A stretch of 64,000 nucleotides of DNA from positions 5,332,001 through 5,396,000 of the forward strand of contig NC_089543.1 in NCBI RefSeq assembly GCF_040115645.1, in the 5' to 3' direction. Positions 39,341-50,043 of the stretch are shown here, one piece after another. Numbering within the stretch: the stretch's first letter is position 1; each line of letters opens with the position of its first letter. This stretch comes from Euwallacea fornicatus. Lineage: Eukaryota; Arthropoda; Insecta; Coleoptera; Curculionidae. Under the pieces are notes generated by a model. It worked only from the letters and a program-made list of their open reading frames with translations. It did not search any database and had not been told where the DNA came from. The position numbers were made by a program, and so were the translations under genes.

Positions 39341-39361
39341 TGTGTGTGTGTGTGTGTGTGT
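39341..39361. repeat. TG dinucleotide microsatellite
   Basis: About ten uninterrupted TG units. Confidence 0.9.
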
Positions 39362-42300
39362 ATTGGCGTTAAATCTTGAAATCTGAGTAGTCTTTTCAGG
39401 GTAGTGCTCACATGCTATCGTGACTAAGATGCATGGCGGAGTGTATGTAGAACCCAGCTTGCACAGCAGTTTCGAAAACTATCTGTGTACAAAAATATAG
39501 ACAAATGTAGACATCTGAACTCATACCAAATCAAACATTTATGAGCTCAGATAGTCTCTGCTAGGTGCGTCGTTAATATTAACTTTAATTGCCACCTATA
39601 GGAAATAATCAATTTCCTGTGATTACTGAGGGAACGTGTTAATAACGGCATTGTTATAAAATGGGTTTTCTGTTTCCCGGTAGCAATGCTACTTATGCTA
39701 ATACAAACCTAAAAAAACCAATGACCACATTTTGCGTTTAGGTAGTATTTAGGTAGCACATATAACCTTCTTAAAAATATTCACTACAGAACATCCAGGA
39801 AAACATATACGCTATATCTACACCAATTTTCATGAAAACTTTTTACAAATTTTACGTAATTTTCCTTACATAAAAATTAGTGTGAATTACCTACTTCTGC
39901 ACATCTGAAACAGTCTAATACATTTGCCATGCAAAACATTAGCAAACATTAATTAAAGCTGATGATATAATTCAAATTTACTTGTATAAGGAGTCATTAA
40001 TAAAACTACATTGAACATGGATGCAGGACTCTGTTCTAAAGAAACATTTTACCCATTACATCATAGCCATTTGTCAATTCAACTATGCTTACATGTTTTA
40101 ATAGACTTTGTGTGACTTCTTGTAAAATTTCTAATTTCTCAAAGTGAATGTTGCCATTCTCTTGAAATTAAAACTACCCAAAACGACATTGTCGTTCTTG
40201 ATGGTAAAGTTTCTTCTAAAGCATCTACTGCTTTACCTACTCATATGCTACTTTACCATCAACTCCCAATTCGAAATCAGATTTATAGTTCGTTTTCCTT
40301 CTACAAATGAAAAATGGTGGTCAAACTATAATCCGAGCCTAATTCATGGCGAGCCACATTTTGAACAATCAGGGCCATTTATGGCTCACAGGGATTAATA
40401 TAAAGTCAATATTTTTTTTGCACAAAACATCTGACAAGCCGATAAAAAACCTCATTTTTTGCAAAGGGATGAATTAAAGGAAAATATTCCGGGATTTTGC
40501 AGTTTCACATAATTTTCAGGCCACCTACGTGGGACAGTGAATTAGTGCTGGGCTTGATACAATTTACACTTTAACAATTGACCAGGTAATTACTGCTTTT
40601 TTGTTGGCGATTTCTTCACACTTGACGGTCCATTGATTCTAAAATTCAATGCAGTGTAATTCCCAATGTACCATAGAAATAACGCTTTCTGCAAGGCAGT
40701 AGTTGTTCCTCGAATGGGAGTTATTAGTATATCTTGTACACTACTTGGGCTATCAGAACAATGGGAATAACAAGAACCACATGTTTTTGTTTATGAGAAG
40801 GTCCGGAAGGCACGTTAGAACATCCGAACACGGTGTATGGTAGTGGCAGTGTCCATGTCGAAATTGATTGGCGATAGAATTTTAATATTTGGGAAAATGA
40901 ATGGAGCTAGGCTTGCACCTACAGTTGAAAACGTTATTGGGGAAAGATGTATGGGCGCAATTCAAAAGCACTACATCAACAATGAGCACAGTTTGGTTTT
41001 GTAAGTGCCGTATGTAGTATCTTAATTTGGAAAAGTGTTAGGCACCCACCAAGGGGTAGGTAGCTTCCGAGTTTTTCTGTCTACTATCTACATGGTATTT
41101 AACTACGTAAAATGACAATGGACTATGTAAAATGATTGAGAACGTAGCAGCTATAGGACCTCATTCTTATGCTGGTTCCATGCTTCTACATTTAGCATGG
41201 TGTTAAAACACGTTTCCAACACTAAGCTCCAGAGAATTTGTTTGACCTGTGCCCAGATGGATTGGTAAGTCCATCACCATTTCCATACACTTGCTATGCT
41301 GTACGTGATAGGTATTAATGGTGCGTTTTATAGTGTAAGTTTTTTTAAAACTCTTCCTGCCCCGTGGGGCAACATCCAGCATTAACCACAAATTGACCTT
41401 TCTAAGTATTTGAACAGATAGTAAATGTGTCTAGGAAGAAAAACCATTCCCCAGAAACTGCTCACTATTTACGTGAAATTGTATTTTAATGAGAGAGCGG
41501 CTGGGAGATATTGATTAACTATAATATTATGAGTCGGGAGATGTTTCGAACACCGGCGTACACATCGATTACAAAGTTAAAGACAGTTTTTTGAGCTTGA
41601 AGAACATGAACACACCTACGCATGCATCAAAAATGCTGATGCCGTGCCGTGAACTGTCACTTTTTATTCAACCCTGGGCACAGGAAACAAAGCCCACACA
41701 AATTGGTCTGGGAGGAATTTCTCGAGCGTTTGTCTATAATGAGCGAACGTAGAAAGCTTATTTGAGCCGCTGTCAATCGAAAAAACATGCAAGAAAACCA
41801 TAAGGTCGGCCATAACGCTGGGAATAATAAAAGTCAGGGGCAGACTTCGGAATGCCGTGTCTGGTAAAAGCCTTTAACTTGAGTAGTTCCATTGACATAC
41901 CGTAGTGCGTGGCGCTGAGAGCGGCCGCCTATTTTTTTAGTCATGATTTCAAAACATATTATGTGCTGTACGTGTGTAACTACCTAAAGCTGAGAAAACT
42001 GTATTTTTACCTAGTGAGGAGACTTCTTTTGGTTTATCGCTGGGTTTGGACGTTAAAGCACATGGCATGCGCCTAAACGACAATTTTTCGACACTGGTTC
42101 TCGCTTGAAAAATGCAAACAGAAACACATTCGCCGTCAGTTTTTTACGTTGTTAGCCTAGCACATCGATAAACATTAACACACACTTAAAGAAAAACCAA
42201 CATACCACTAAAAACTTATTTAAAAATCACCAAAGTCCAACGAGTTGAGGTTAGAAATGGTTTTGTCCACTAAAAGAGTTTTTGTTGACAGTCTGCGGCC

Positions 42301-43379
42301 AATACGAGAACTGGGACTTTTTGTTTAATCTCACTTTAACTGAACGGTGACAATGTTTATATTCATATCACGACTTGAGGTTAGTACCAAGAACTGTCTA
42401 ATGACTAGATCGACGTGACGATTTGAGATAACAAGTCCTCAAACAGACAGCAAACGCGAAACTGATTCGTGTCGGATTCGGCTGAATACCGTCTCGCCTC
42501 GGAACCAACCAGACTTGCTACACCCCACCCTACATGACGCAAGCGCCTACCTGTCATGCTCTTCCAAGCCCGGCTTTAGAATATGTCTTATACCGTGTTG
42601 CAATGTTTTCATACAATTCGTTTACTGAATGAGAATATCGTAACAAAACCTTTTGGGATTGGTTTTAGTCAGTGCTAGTCCGCTTTATTGACATATATTT
42701 ACCCGATAATGTTTATGTAAATATTTAATTTCCTTGTTGGAATTCGCCATTAATCAGCAATCCTCACTTTTCAGCCGGCAGTAAATCGGATGTTTACGTT
42801 TATGAATCTAGTTCTGACGAACAGATGTATTTACACTTCCACCGACGCTGCCAGATATTTGGGCTCGTTGTGTAAGGAGATAGAGGTTGTAGTAGTTAGA
42901 CAAGGCGCACCAGAAACAATGTGGGAGCCGGAGGGCGAAAAAATCGAACGGTTCAGCTATTTTATTTTTATATCTGCAAATCGGTTTTTGTGGTCAAAAA
43001 AGCCAAAAAATTAATGGCATAACCTGAAAAGCGCAGATTGTACTGCCAGCAAAAACAAATCATGTACGCTTGCGCGAGATTTCGATACTCGCATGAGTGT
43101 GTAAACTTCACTTTTCACACCCTAATAAAGATATTATAATATTATTTCATTCTGTTCGTTCTTGCAGTCTGTGCTCCAGTGTCTAGGCGTTGTTCCATCA
43201 CGAACTGTCCGTCAATATTGTCGCACCGGCAAATTTACCACCCATATGATCAAAAAAACATTTTGAAAATCTCTTTTGAAATCAGTAACGTGTATTGATA
43301 TTGAAATGTTTTTTAATGCCATGAAGGGCAACGAAAAATACCTTGCAAAGTTGTAAATTTTGTGTAAGTTTCAGTTACT
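39362..43379. other. No recognisable gene
   Basis: AT-rich DNA with a GC-richer patch at about 42470-42560. The 74-codon frame at 42790-43014 has a proper ATG and a mixed composition but no recognisable domain or splice context. Confidence 0.45.
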
Positions 43380-44060
43380 TGAGAACTGAATATGATTGGT
43401 CACATTTCATTTTTTGGATCATGGAACAAAATTACGTATCGTGTGTTCCCGGATATGTAATTTGAGTCTTGTAATTTTGTAACTGATTGCTTACATTTTG
43501 TCGAATTTCTCAAGTGAAATTTCATTTTTGCCAATTTTTGTTTTATTAAAATGGCAAACTGTTATTTTTGAATAAATCAAAAAAAGTATAATCTCATATT
43601 AAATTTAAAGCTCCATTAAACCTCCTTAATTTGCACATTTTTCAATAAGGTGTCGGAATTCTTTAAAAGCTGCCTGTACGTGTTCTCTAGGAACTAATTA
43701 AACTGCCTGCGTCATCCTGTTTTATAATATTTCTATATCATTTGGAATGTTTTCTTCATAAACTCTTCGTTTCATTCTTGCCCAAACAAAAAATCCATTA
43801 TCGTAAGGTCTGGGAATCTAAGCGGCCAAGATGTCCGGTTCATTCTCCCGAACCATTTTTCACCAAATCGATCATTCAGCCGAAAAAGCTTAATATGAGA
43901 TTCAATATTTTTTAATTGATTTAACGATGATAGTTTACCATTTTAATATAACAAAAATTGGTTAGACCAAAATTTTTTTATTTAGAAAATACAATGCAAT
44001 GTGACAAATCAAAGTTGACCGAGGACTTTCAAATTTGGAGTACGGGCTTAGGTCACGATT
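43380..44060 (-). mobile_element. Eroded mariner-like element with inverted arms
   Basis: The inner arms match well. The left reads CCAATTTTTGTTTTATTAAA, then ATGGCAAACTG and AATCTCATATTAAA. The reverse-complemented right reads CCAATTTTTGTTATATTAAA, then ATGGTAAACTA and AATCTCATATTAAG. These cover about 43535-43615 and 43880-43962. Weaker matches extend outward (TGATTGGTCACATTTCATT against TGATTTGTCACATTGCATT). The outer boundaries and target site are not certain. A transposase fragment sits between the arms. Confidence 0.65.
43626..43880 (-). pseudogene. C-terminal mariner-type transposase remnant
   Basis: The minus strand reads LNDRFGEKWFGRMNRTSWPL, then RFPDLTIMDFLFG, the block that carries the third catalytic acidic residue in mariner-type transposases. 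After frame changes it continues EHVQAAFKEFRHLIEKCAN and a stop, matching the usual C-terminus. Everything upstream in the transposase is missing, and the inverted arms abut the fragment directly. Confidence 0.75.
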
Positions 44061-44400
44061 CTAAACAACTTTTCTTAATAACATTATGTCGAATTTGGGA
44101 CAGAAAAGACACTTTACTCTACGGGACAAAAGGTTTTTTGAAAATTTCCAAGACATATTTGATTTTGTAAAAGTGAAATTATGTTAGAAATTTGTGTCTA
44201 ACCGAGCAGGTTGAATACCAAAAAAATCAAAGTTTAAATCGAACGTTTTTTACCTTTTACAAGAGGAAGTTCACCGATCCTGGGATGCACGGTGTATGCA
44301 AGACCCTTTAAGGATACATTCGTATTGGTATCAAAATACGGCTAGCAATCCTCAATACAGTTTCTCCGTCGATTTCTAACGAATTGAACTTTTTCCGTTT
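44061..44400. other. No recognisable feature
   Basis: AT-rich sequence that may include the eroded outer arm of the preceding element. Confidence 0.4.
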
Positions 44401-45046
44401 ATTGCGGCATCAAGTTAAAAAAAATCCGAGAATCTAGTAAAAACAAAAAACACGTTCAGCAATATCGCTTTACACCTTCAAATGTCGAACACATTTCGCT
44501 TTTTCGCAGTTTGTGGCGGCATTTGTGAGTACAGTTTCACACATTTTTACCGAGAATCTGAACGGTTTAATCGCTGCCAAAGCAAAACACGAAATCCGAA
44601 ATATGGAAGGCAAAATTCGTTTGGTCTTTCAAACATTGGAGACACGTAACTTTCCAGCATTAGAATTATTGTCGAATTAGTACATCTTAGAGAAAAAACG
44701 TAAAAAAAATCATTTTGTCGGTAGTTTCGAAGAGTCCAAAATCACGGAAGCAGAATTTGACCGGTATGTACCTGCGACCTGTGTCTTCCCGCATCCAAAG
44801 CTTTTTATTGTGTGAACGATAATACTCCGTTTTTACACCCTGCCCGGGGAAAATTAACTTTCTAGATTTAAGCGTCTGATCCCAGTTGACGTAATCCAGT
44901 GCCAGAAAACACATTATGTGTGGACCATGCATGAAGCCTGGACGCAAATGGCTGGACAAACTTAAGCCGTGCCGCTATTGCCGTTGTTTTACGTCTTCAG
45001 ATTCTGAATCGCTTTAATATGTCTTAGCAGCTCGGTGCGTACATTT

Positions 45047-45220
45047 TTGATAATTTCATCTGAGAATCCGCCAATCATGACAATTTCAACTGAGAATCCG
45101 CCAATCATGACAATTTCAACTGAGAATCCGCCAATCATGACAATTTCAACTGAGAATCCGCCAATCATGACAATTTCAACTGAGGATCCGCCATTCTCGA
45201 CAATTTTAACTGAGAATCGG
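45047..45220. repeat. Minisatellite with 30-bp unit
   Basis: The unit starts TGAGAATCCGCCAATCATGA and ends CAATTTCAAC. Four consecutive copies from 45061 are identical. A fifth at 45181-45210 has several changes, and partial copies flank the array. Because the period is divisible by three the array stays open in frame, with a ten-residue repeat (NPPIMTISTE). The only start for that frame is GTG, so I do not consider it a gene. Confidence 0.95.
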
Positions 45221-46060
45221 CGCCATTACGTTGTGAAGTATTGATTAAGGCAACTGCAGAAAATCACTCAGCCCCACAGTGACTTAAGTGTATTAGTAGA
45301 GAGTTGTCCGGAACTTGTGGAAGAATTAATCATAGACCCGGTGGCGTTCATCTGAAATTACCTACTACTTCTCTGAAAAGTTAGTAAAATGCCAAGTTAG
45401 TGAACAAAATGTGCGACAACAAATAATTGCATTCTTGCGGCATTGAAGGAGTTGTTGTCCAGATTATCGGCAAAACTTCGTGAAAACGTACAAATGCGGC
45501 AGCGAACTGTTCAAAACTGAAAATTCTTCGTCATCTAAAGGTGTAAAACGGTTTAGCTGACGGTATTTTGCGTCGGCATCCAAACCAGGTGGTTGGGCAG
45601 TATGGTCGTATTCAAAATTTATGAATCTTTATGAACTCCTCATTGAGTTAGAGAAAAGTTAGATGAGCTCGTTGTTTTTAAGTAAAGTCATTCCGCGGCC
45701 GCGTTTCGGGTTGCGTCCTAATCTGGTACTTTACTGCTATCAGATTTTTGGGATACGTGTGTGAACACGTACAAATGCGGTATCGAACTGTTAAAAGTTT
45801 AATTCTGTCTACGTTGGAAAACACAATGCGTTCAGATTCTCACTAAAACTTTATTAAAATATATAAATGCGGCAACAGATGGTTCGAAACTGAAAATCGT
45901 TTATTCGGCTTTAAAAGTGCGAAACGGTTTAGTTTAGCGTGTTTCAGTTTGCGTCTAAATTTCGTGGTTTGACAACACTTCAACGCTTTAGCTCCTCGTT
46001 GAAAATCATTAAATATTTATAAGTTCTCAACGAGCTGCGAAAATTCTTAATTTGTTCCGT

Positions 46061-46182
46061 ATTTCGGATTGCGTCCGATTCGGATTATGTGCGAATTTCA
46101 GATTTCGTCCAATTCGGATTATGTGCATATTTCGGGTTGCGTCCAATTTAGATTATGTGCGTTTTTCAGATTGCGTCCAATG
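46061..46182. repeat. Minisatellite with 34-bp unit
   Basis: Three full units (46061-46094, 46095-46128, 46129-46162) and a partial fourth contain the words TTTC(G/A)G(A/G)TT(G/T)CGTCC and GATTATGTGC. Units differ by about 10-15 percent. Confidence 0.85.
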
Positions 46183-46337
46183 TCATGTTTAGATAATGGC
46201 CGAATATTGATTGGACAATCGAAAATGGCTTTTCGTCCTAGGACTTAGCGAAGGTTCAACTATCATTCTCAGTTAATTTTAACTGAGAATAGTGTGCAAT
46301 TTCACTGCTCCAATTGTCCCTAGTTGTGTATGAGGTG

Positions 46338-46356
46338 TTTTTTTTTTTTTTTTTTT
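46338..46356. repeat. Poly-T run of 19
   Basis: A homopolymer T tract at the right side of the repeat field. Confidence 0.9.
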
Positions 46357-46743
46357 AAAGGTGAAGGAAAGAAAAAATTAAATTACTTGCTGTCCGTATT
46401 TCGAATTTCGCACACCCTGATAATTTTATTGCTGGAGCATCAGATTCTCGGTGAAAATGTAGCAATGAGGCACGTCAGCATTTGAACGCATAAACCGTTT
46501 AGATTTTCAGTAAAATTCATTGAAGATCTTTTCCAGCTAGAATTGACTAATTGGAAGACCCTCTTCGTCTTACTCGTTGGGGCATTATCTCCGGCCAACC
46601 TCTTTGCAGTATTATTTGCTGCTTTTATGTCAATCCGAAAATCCCGGCAAATAGCTTCCCACATCATTAGTAATTATTTTTTAACCACTTCCAGGGCAGC
46701 AAGCGTCTACCGAATATTTGGATAATTACTTTTAAGTTCATTC

Positions 46744-47025
46744 GTGATTTCCAGTTCCATTCATTCTTTCCATTTCCATACCGGCTCCAAGCGATCCTGT
46801 TTTAACAATGTGTTATGGAAAATATCAACCTTTCCAAAAGCAAATATGGGGATTTTAGACTACAAACTGGCCACATTTAGTGATATTGTCACTTATTCAT
46901 CTTCTAAACCGAAAGATGATATCGCAATCACCGTGATTGATGACGACGGATGGAAAATTGAATGTCCTCCATTCCACAGCTTCGAAACACGTGCAGCTGA
47001 GAGAGGTAAAAGGGAAGCTGAGTGA
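46744..47025 (+). other. Unrecognised open frame, possibly a decayed or real exon
   Basis: The latter half of this frame (KLATFSDIVTYSSSKPKDDI, then AITVIDDDGWKIECPPFHSF) has a protein-like composition. It is followed by GAGAG|GTAAAAG, a possible donor. The upstream TTTCCAG could act as an acceptor. No domain or family is recognised and no connecting exon was found, so this may be chance. Confidence 0.2.
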
Positions 47026-47095
47026 TAATCGGACATTAATGAGTAATTAATAGTAATTAGTAAACTATGAAGTGGAGCTAATGTTACTAGCAACA

Positions 47096-47855
47096 TGATG
47101 TCGTGTCCGATCTGGTCTGAGAAATGTTTAAACGCAAGCGAAAACTGACCTTCTGTATCTTTTCTCGGATGAACTCTACCAAGTCGCCTGACAACACGCT
47201 AAGTGACCCTTACCACTAGACGGATGCGAGTTTTAAGTAGCAAATCCTCATGGATGCACCAAGGACTCAGCCTGGTTCTCACTTCTGTAGGTCGACGGTG
47301 CCCGTTATGGCGGTTGTAGAAATTGTTGTTGTTCCAGAAGCCCTAAGACCAGCAGCATTTTCCTGATTGTACCAAAAATGTCGCTTAATTCACTGCTGCA
47401 CAACAGGTCCTGAATGAAGCCTATCTCCACCCACATAATCAGCCCGTCTATTTACATAAGGGTCATGCAAGACATGGTAATGGATACGGAATATGGAATA
47501 ATATTGCACGCATCGCAGTACCAAGCATACACGTTACTCTTTAATCCGGCTATTTTGGACACTTCATTTAGAATTAATGGTATTAGTCATGGCAATCTTA
47601 TGATACATTTTATTTAGTTTGTCATGCAGGCTATGCCGTGCTGACAAAGGCAGTGCAACTTAATAAAATTCTGTTACGAAATCGTTAAAATGATAATATA
47701 ATTTCATAATAGTGTTTACTTTAAAGGGCTGGAAAATGAAGGAAAAATTAATGGAAGATATGGGTTTTTTTCTTTAATTCAGGAAGATAGCTGTGTTTAC
47801 ACTATACCCTCCCTTCCCGTGATAAATGAATGATAAATCGATCGCTACGTATATG
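47096..47855. other. No recognisable feature
   Basis: AT-rich DNA without supported coding sequence. Confidence 0.5.
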
Positions 47856-48043
47856 TATAACGGGTGATCATTAAAAAAACCTCGCTGTAGGCGGTGGACC
47901 GTGAACGTAGGACGTTGATTAAGCCATTTGCTGTTAGCTATCAAACTTCTTACTGACAAACTGGGAGCAGATGAATTAATCTAAGACATGCCCCTGTTAT
48001 TTCAACGCCCACTTGCGGTTGTTTTTAATGATCACCCTTTATA
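47856..48043. mobile_element. Small MITE, 188 bp
   Basis: The left end TATAACGGGTGATCATTAAA and the reverse-complemented right end TATAAAGGGTGATCATTAAA match over 22 of the first 23 bases apart from one or two changes. The TA at each end would be the target duplication, so the element proper is 47858-48041. There is no coding capacity. Confidence 0.8.
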
Positions 48044-49139
48044 TTTAAACATCTGCATCGTTTCGGGTTTAAAGTGCGAAAAGCTATTTCCTTTTCCATT
48101 GTTTTAATCGTCTTGGGCGGCAAATTTATCTAACCGCTTTCCAATTAATTTTTTCCTCAGCCGTTTAAATGTAGAGGTAGAAAACATAACAATAATTAAA
48201 TCTCTTGTCAGGTGAAGCTCTATTTCTTCCCTTCCACTTAGGTATATTCCTAATTGGAATTCACCCTCTTCTCTCTTTTGGAATTCCATAAAGCTAATTA
48301 ACAAAAATACTATTCGCCAAGCAGAAACAAATCCTAAGGGCCTTGTTGTCTTGTTTTTCACTTTTGCTCAGAACAGTTTGCTTCGATATTAGCAATTTGC
48401 CATTAACCGGATGTACCTGAGGGCTCTTTCGACACTTGAATTTCTTTGAGTTAAAAGCAGTAAACAGTATTACTCTTTAATTAACACATTTAAAACATCG
48501 TCAGTGAATTTTCCTTATTGACGTTGGTACATAATTAGGGATCTTATGGGATCGACTGGATTACAAGAAAAATCGACGTAGAGCAGGTATAAAAGCTTTA
48601 TTCAAAATTCAATGAAAACAGAGGTATACATATTGATATCAAATGAACGTTCCAGACAAGGGCACTACCGGTTTCCTGCTTATTGGAGCTCATCGGGGCT
48701 CAGGAAAATTGTCACTTTTACAGTAAAAAAAACTGGATTATCTTTCGATTTATTGCGAATTTAGGGCATAAATTTTTGAATCTATCGATAATCATTATAC
48801 CTTTCTTGTAAAACAAGAAAAAATAAAATAATAAATGAAAGAATAAACATGTTGAGCTGATGAACTACTGAAAATTTCCTGTTGGTTCACAATTTAAATA
48901 ATTAGCAGTATAAAGTTTCTGCTCTAATCAAACTATTCGGACGATTTAGTTAAATGCTCAATCTCTGAAGGGAAAATTGATTGAATCTAATTGATGCGTA
49001 GGCGTTACGTTAAGAATTGATTATAAGACCAATTCTATCAAAGATAACACATCTCATATGGACAAGACCGACTCAAATAGAATGTAATGCAACTTTGATA
49101 TGAAATAATTTTAAATGAAATTTTTAATAAAACTTAATT
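48044..49139. other. No gene recognised; possible retroelement end
   Basis: Positions about 48590-48710 contain AAAGCTTTATTCAAA, then CACTACCGGTTTCC...GGAGCTCATCGGGGCTCAGG. The CCGGTTTC...CATC...CAGG pattern is reminiscent of Penelope-like element ends. No reverse transcriptase was found next to it, so this is a weak suggestion. Confidence 0.3.
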
Positions 49140-49285
49140 CGTCCAGCATCCTAATTCGGCGATCTGGCAACACTGCATACAGACTTTTAGCAAGAGTAAG
49201 AAGGGGTAGCCATTCATTATCACAAACGTGTACGAAGCGCCATCTTTGAACGAGTTGAGAATACTCGTGAACTGTAGATTTGCTG
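49140..49285 (+). promoter_or_regulatory. Candidate transketolase promoter/non-coding first exon
   Basis: A perfect donor (CTG|GTAAGTATG) occurs after 49285, preceded by a CpG-containing stretch (ACGAAGCGCCATCT) that is atypical of the surroundings. An acceptor (CCTACCTCTCACCTGCTTTAG, ending 49971) lies 72 nt before the transketolase ATG. Together they suggest an untranslated first exon and intron. This is inferred from splice signals only, and the transcription start is not determined. Confidence 0.3.
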
Positions 49286-50043
49286 GTAAGTATGAAATCA
49301 ATGAATTCACGTCCTCGGCTTATGATAGATTTTCTGCATATTGCGTATGTTTTTGCTTTTGAGCATGTGACACGGTACTAAAACGCGATGTTATATCACA
49401 TGTTAGTTATGTTTGTGAATTTCAATTTCTCAAGGCAATGCTGGCAACATCAGACATTTGCAGAAATAATTACTGGCGTTAAAAAATGATACAGCATTCT
49501 GGATGTAATTCATCAACAATCCACCTTAAGGTTGAATTTGCTACAGCCAATTTTTCTTGAATTTTTAGGATGGCAGGTCAGAAAATTTTTTCCTAACTTA
49601 AAATTTTTTTAAGCACAATTTAGGTTAGTCACGTATTCAGCCTTTCACCAGTTGCAGTTTTTTTATTTAAAAAAAAATCTTCAAAAATTCGTCCACGTGA
49701 CCATAAAAAAACTCAAGCCTAATAACTATTTCATTGAACTGCTTAAGCAGGTAGAGGCAAAATACCTTGGATACGCTACTGAGATTGAACTTATCAACCA
49801 TCAGTAACCAATTTTTAACCAATCAGTCGAGCCAACTACTGGATCTGTGGAATTAACAATTAAAGTAAAAGTCTCTAGTCGTGCGTTGCTTCGTGCGTCA
49901 TCGAAAACCTGAAACTACTTGTTGATCGTGCTCTTTACTCTTTGCTAGTACCTACCTCTCACCTGCTTTAGTTTACTACCGAGCGTCATATAATAACTAC
50001 TCTGACATTTTGAAAGTAGTTTTGCATTGTAGCACCTATCAAA
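49286..50043. other. Upstream region/putative 5'UTR intron of transketolase
   Basis: The last 72 bases (49972-50043) are probable 5'UTR. The rest is AT-rich with no other feature recognised. The context before the start codon is TATCAAAATGCC, with the A at -3 typical of insect start sites. Confidence 0.4.

Larger units (their letters stand above)
44401..46530. repeat. Field of diverged repeats
   Basis: Related words recur in both orientations. AAATGCGGCA(G/A)CGAACTGTT occurs near 45494 and 45774, with a weaker version near 45865. AAACGGTTTAG(C/T) occurs near 45547 and 45921. TTTCGGGTTGCGTCC recurs near 45703 and 46130. CAGATTCTC(G/A)(G/C)T(G/A/T)AAA occurs near 45834, 46440 and, inverted, near 44550. 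Two clean minisatellites lie inside. The field looks like an old satellite or nested element. No gene is seen. Confidence 0.55.

Noticed and set aside
45035..45244. Repeat protein with a ten-residue unit, or a CRISPR-like array
   Set aside because: Units are directly contiguous with no unique spacers, the genome is eukaryotic, and the frame lacks an ATG. It is a plain minisatellite.
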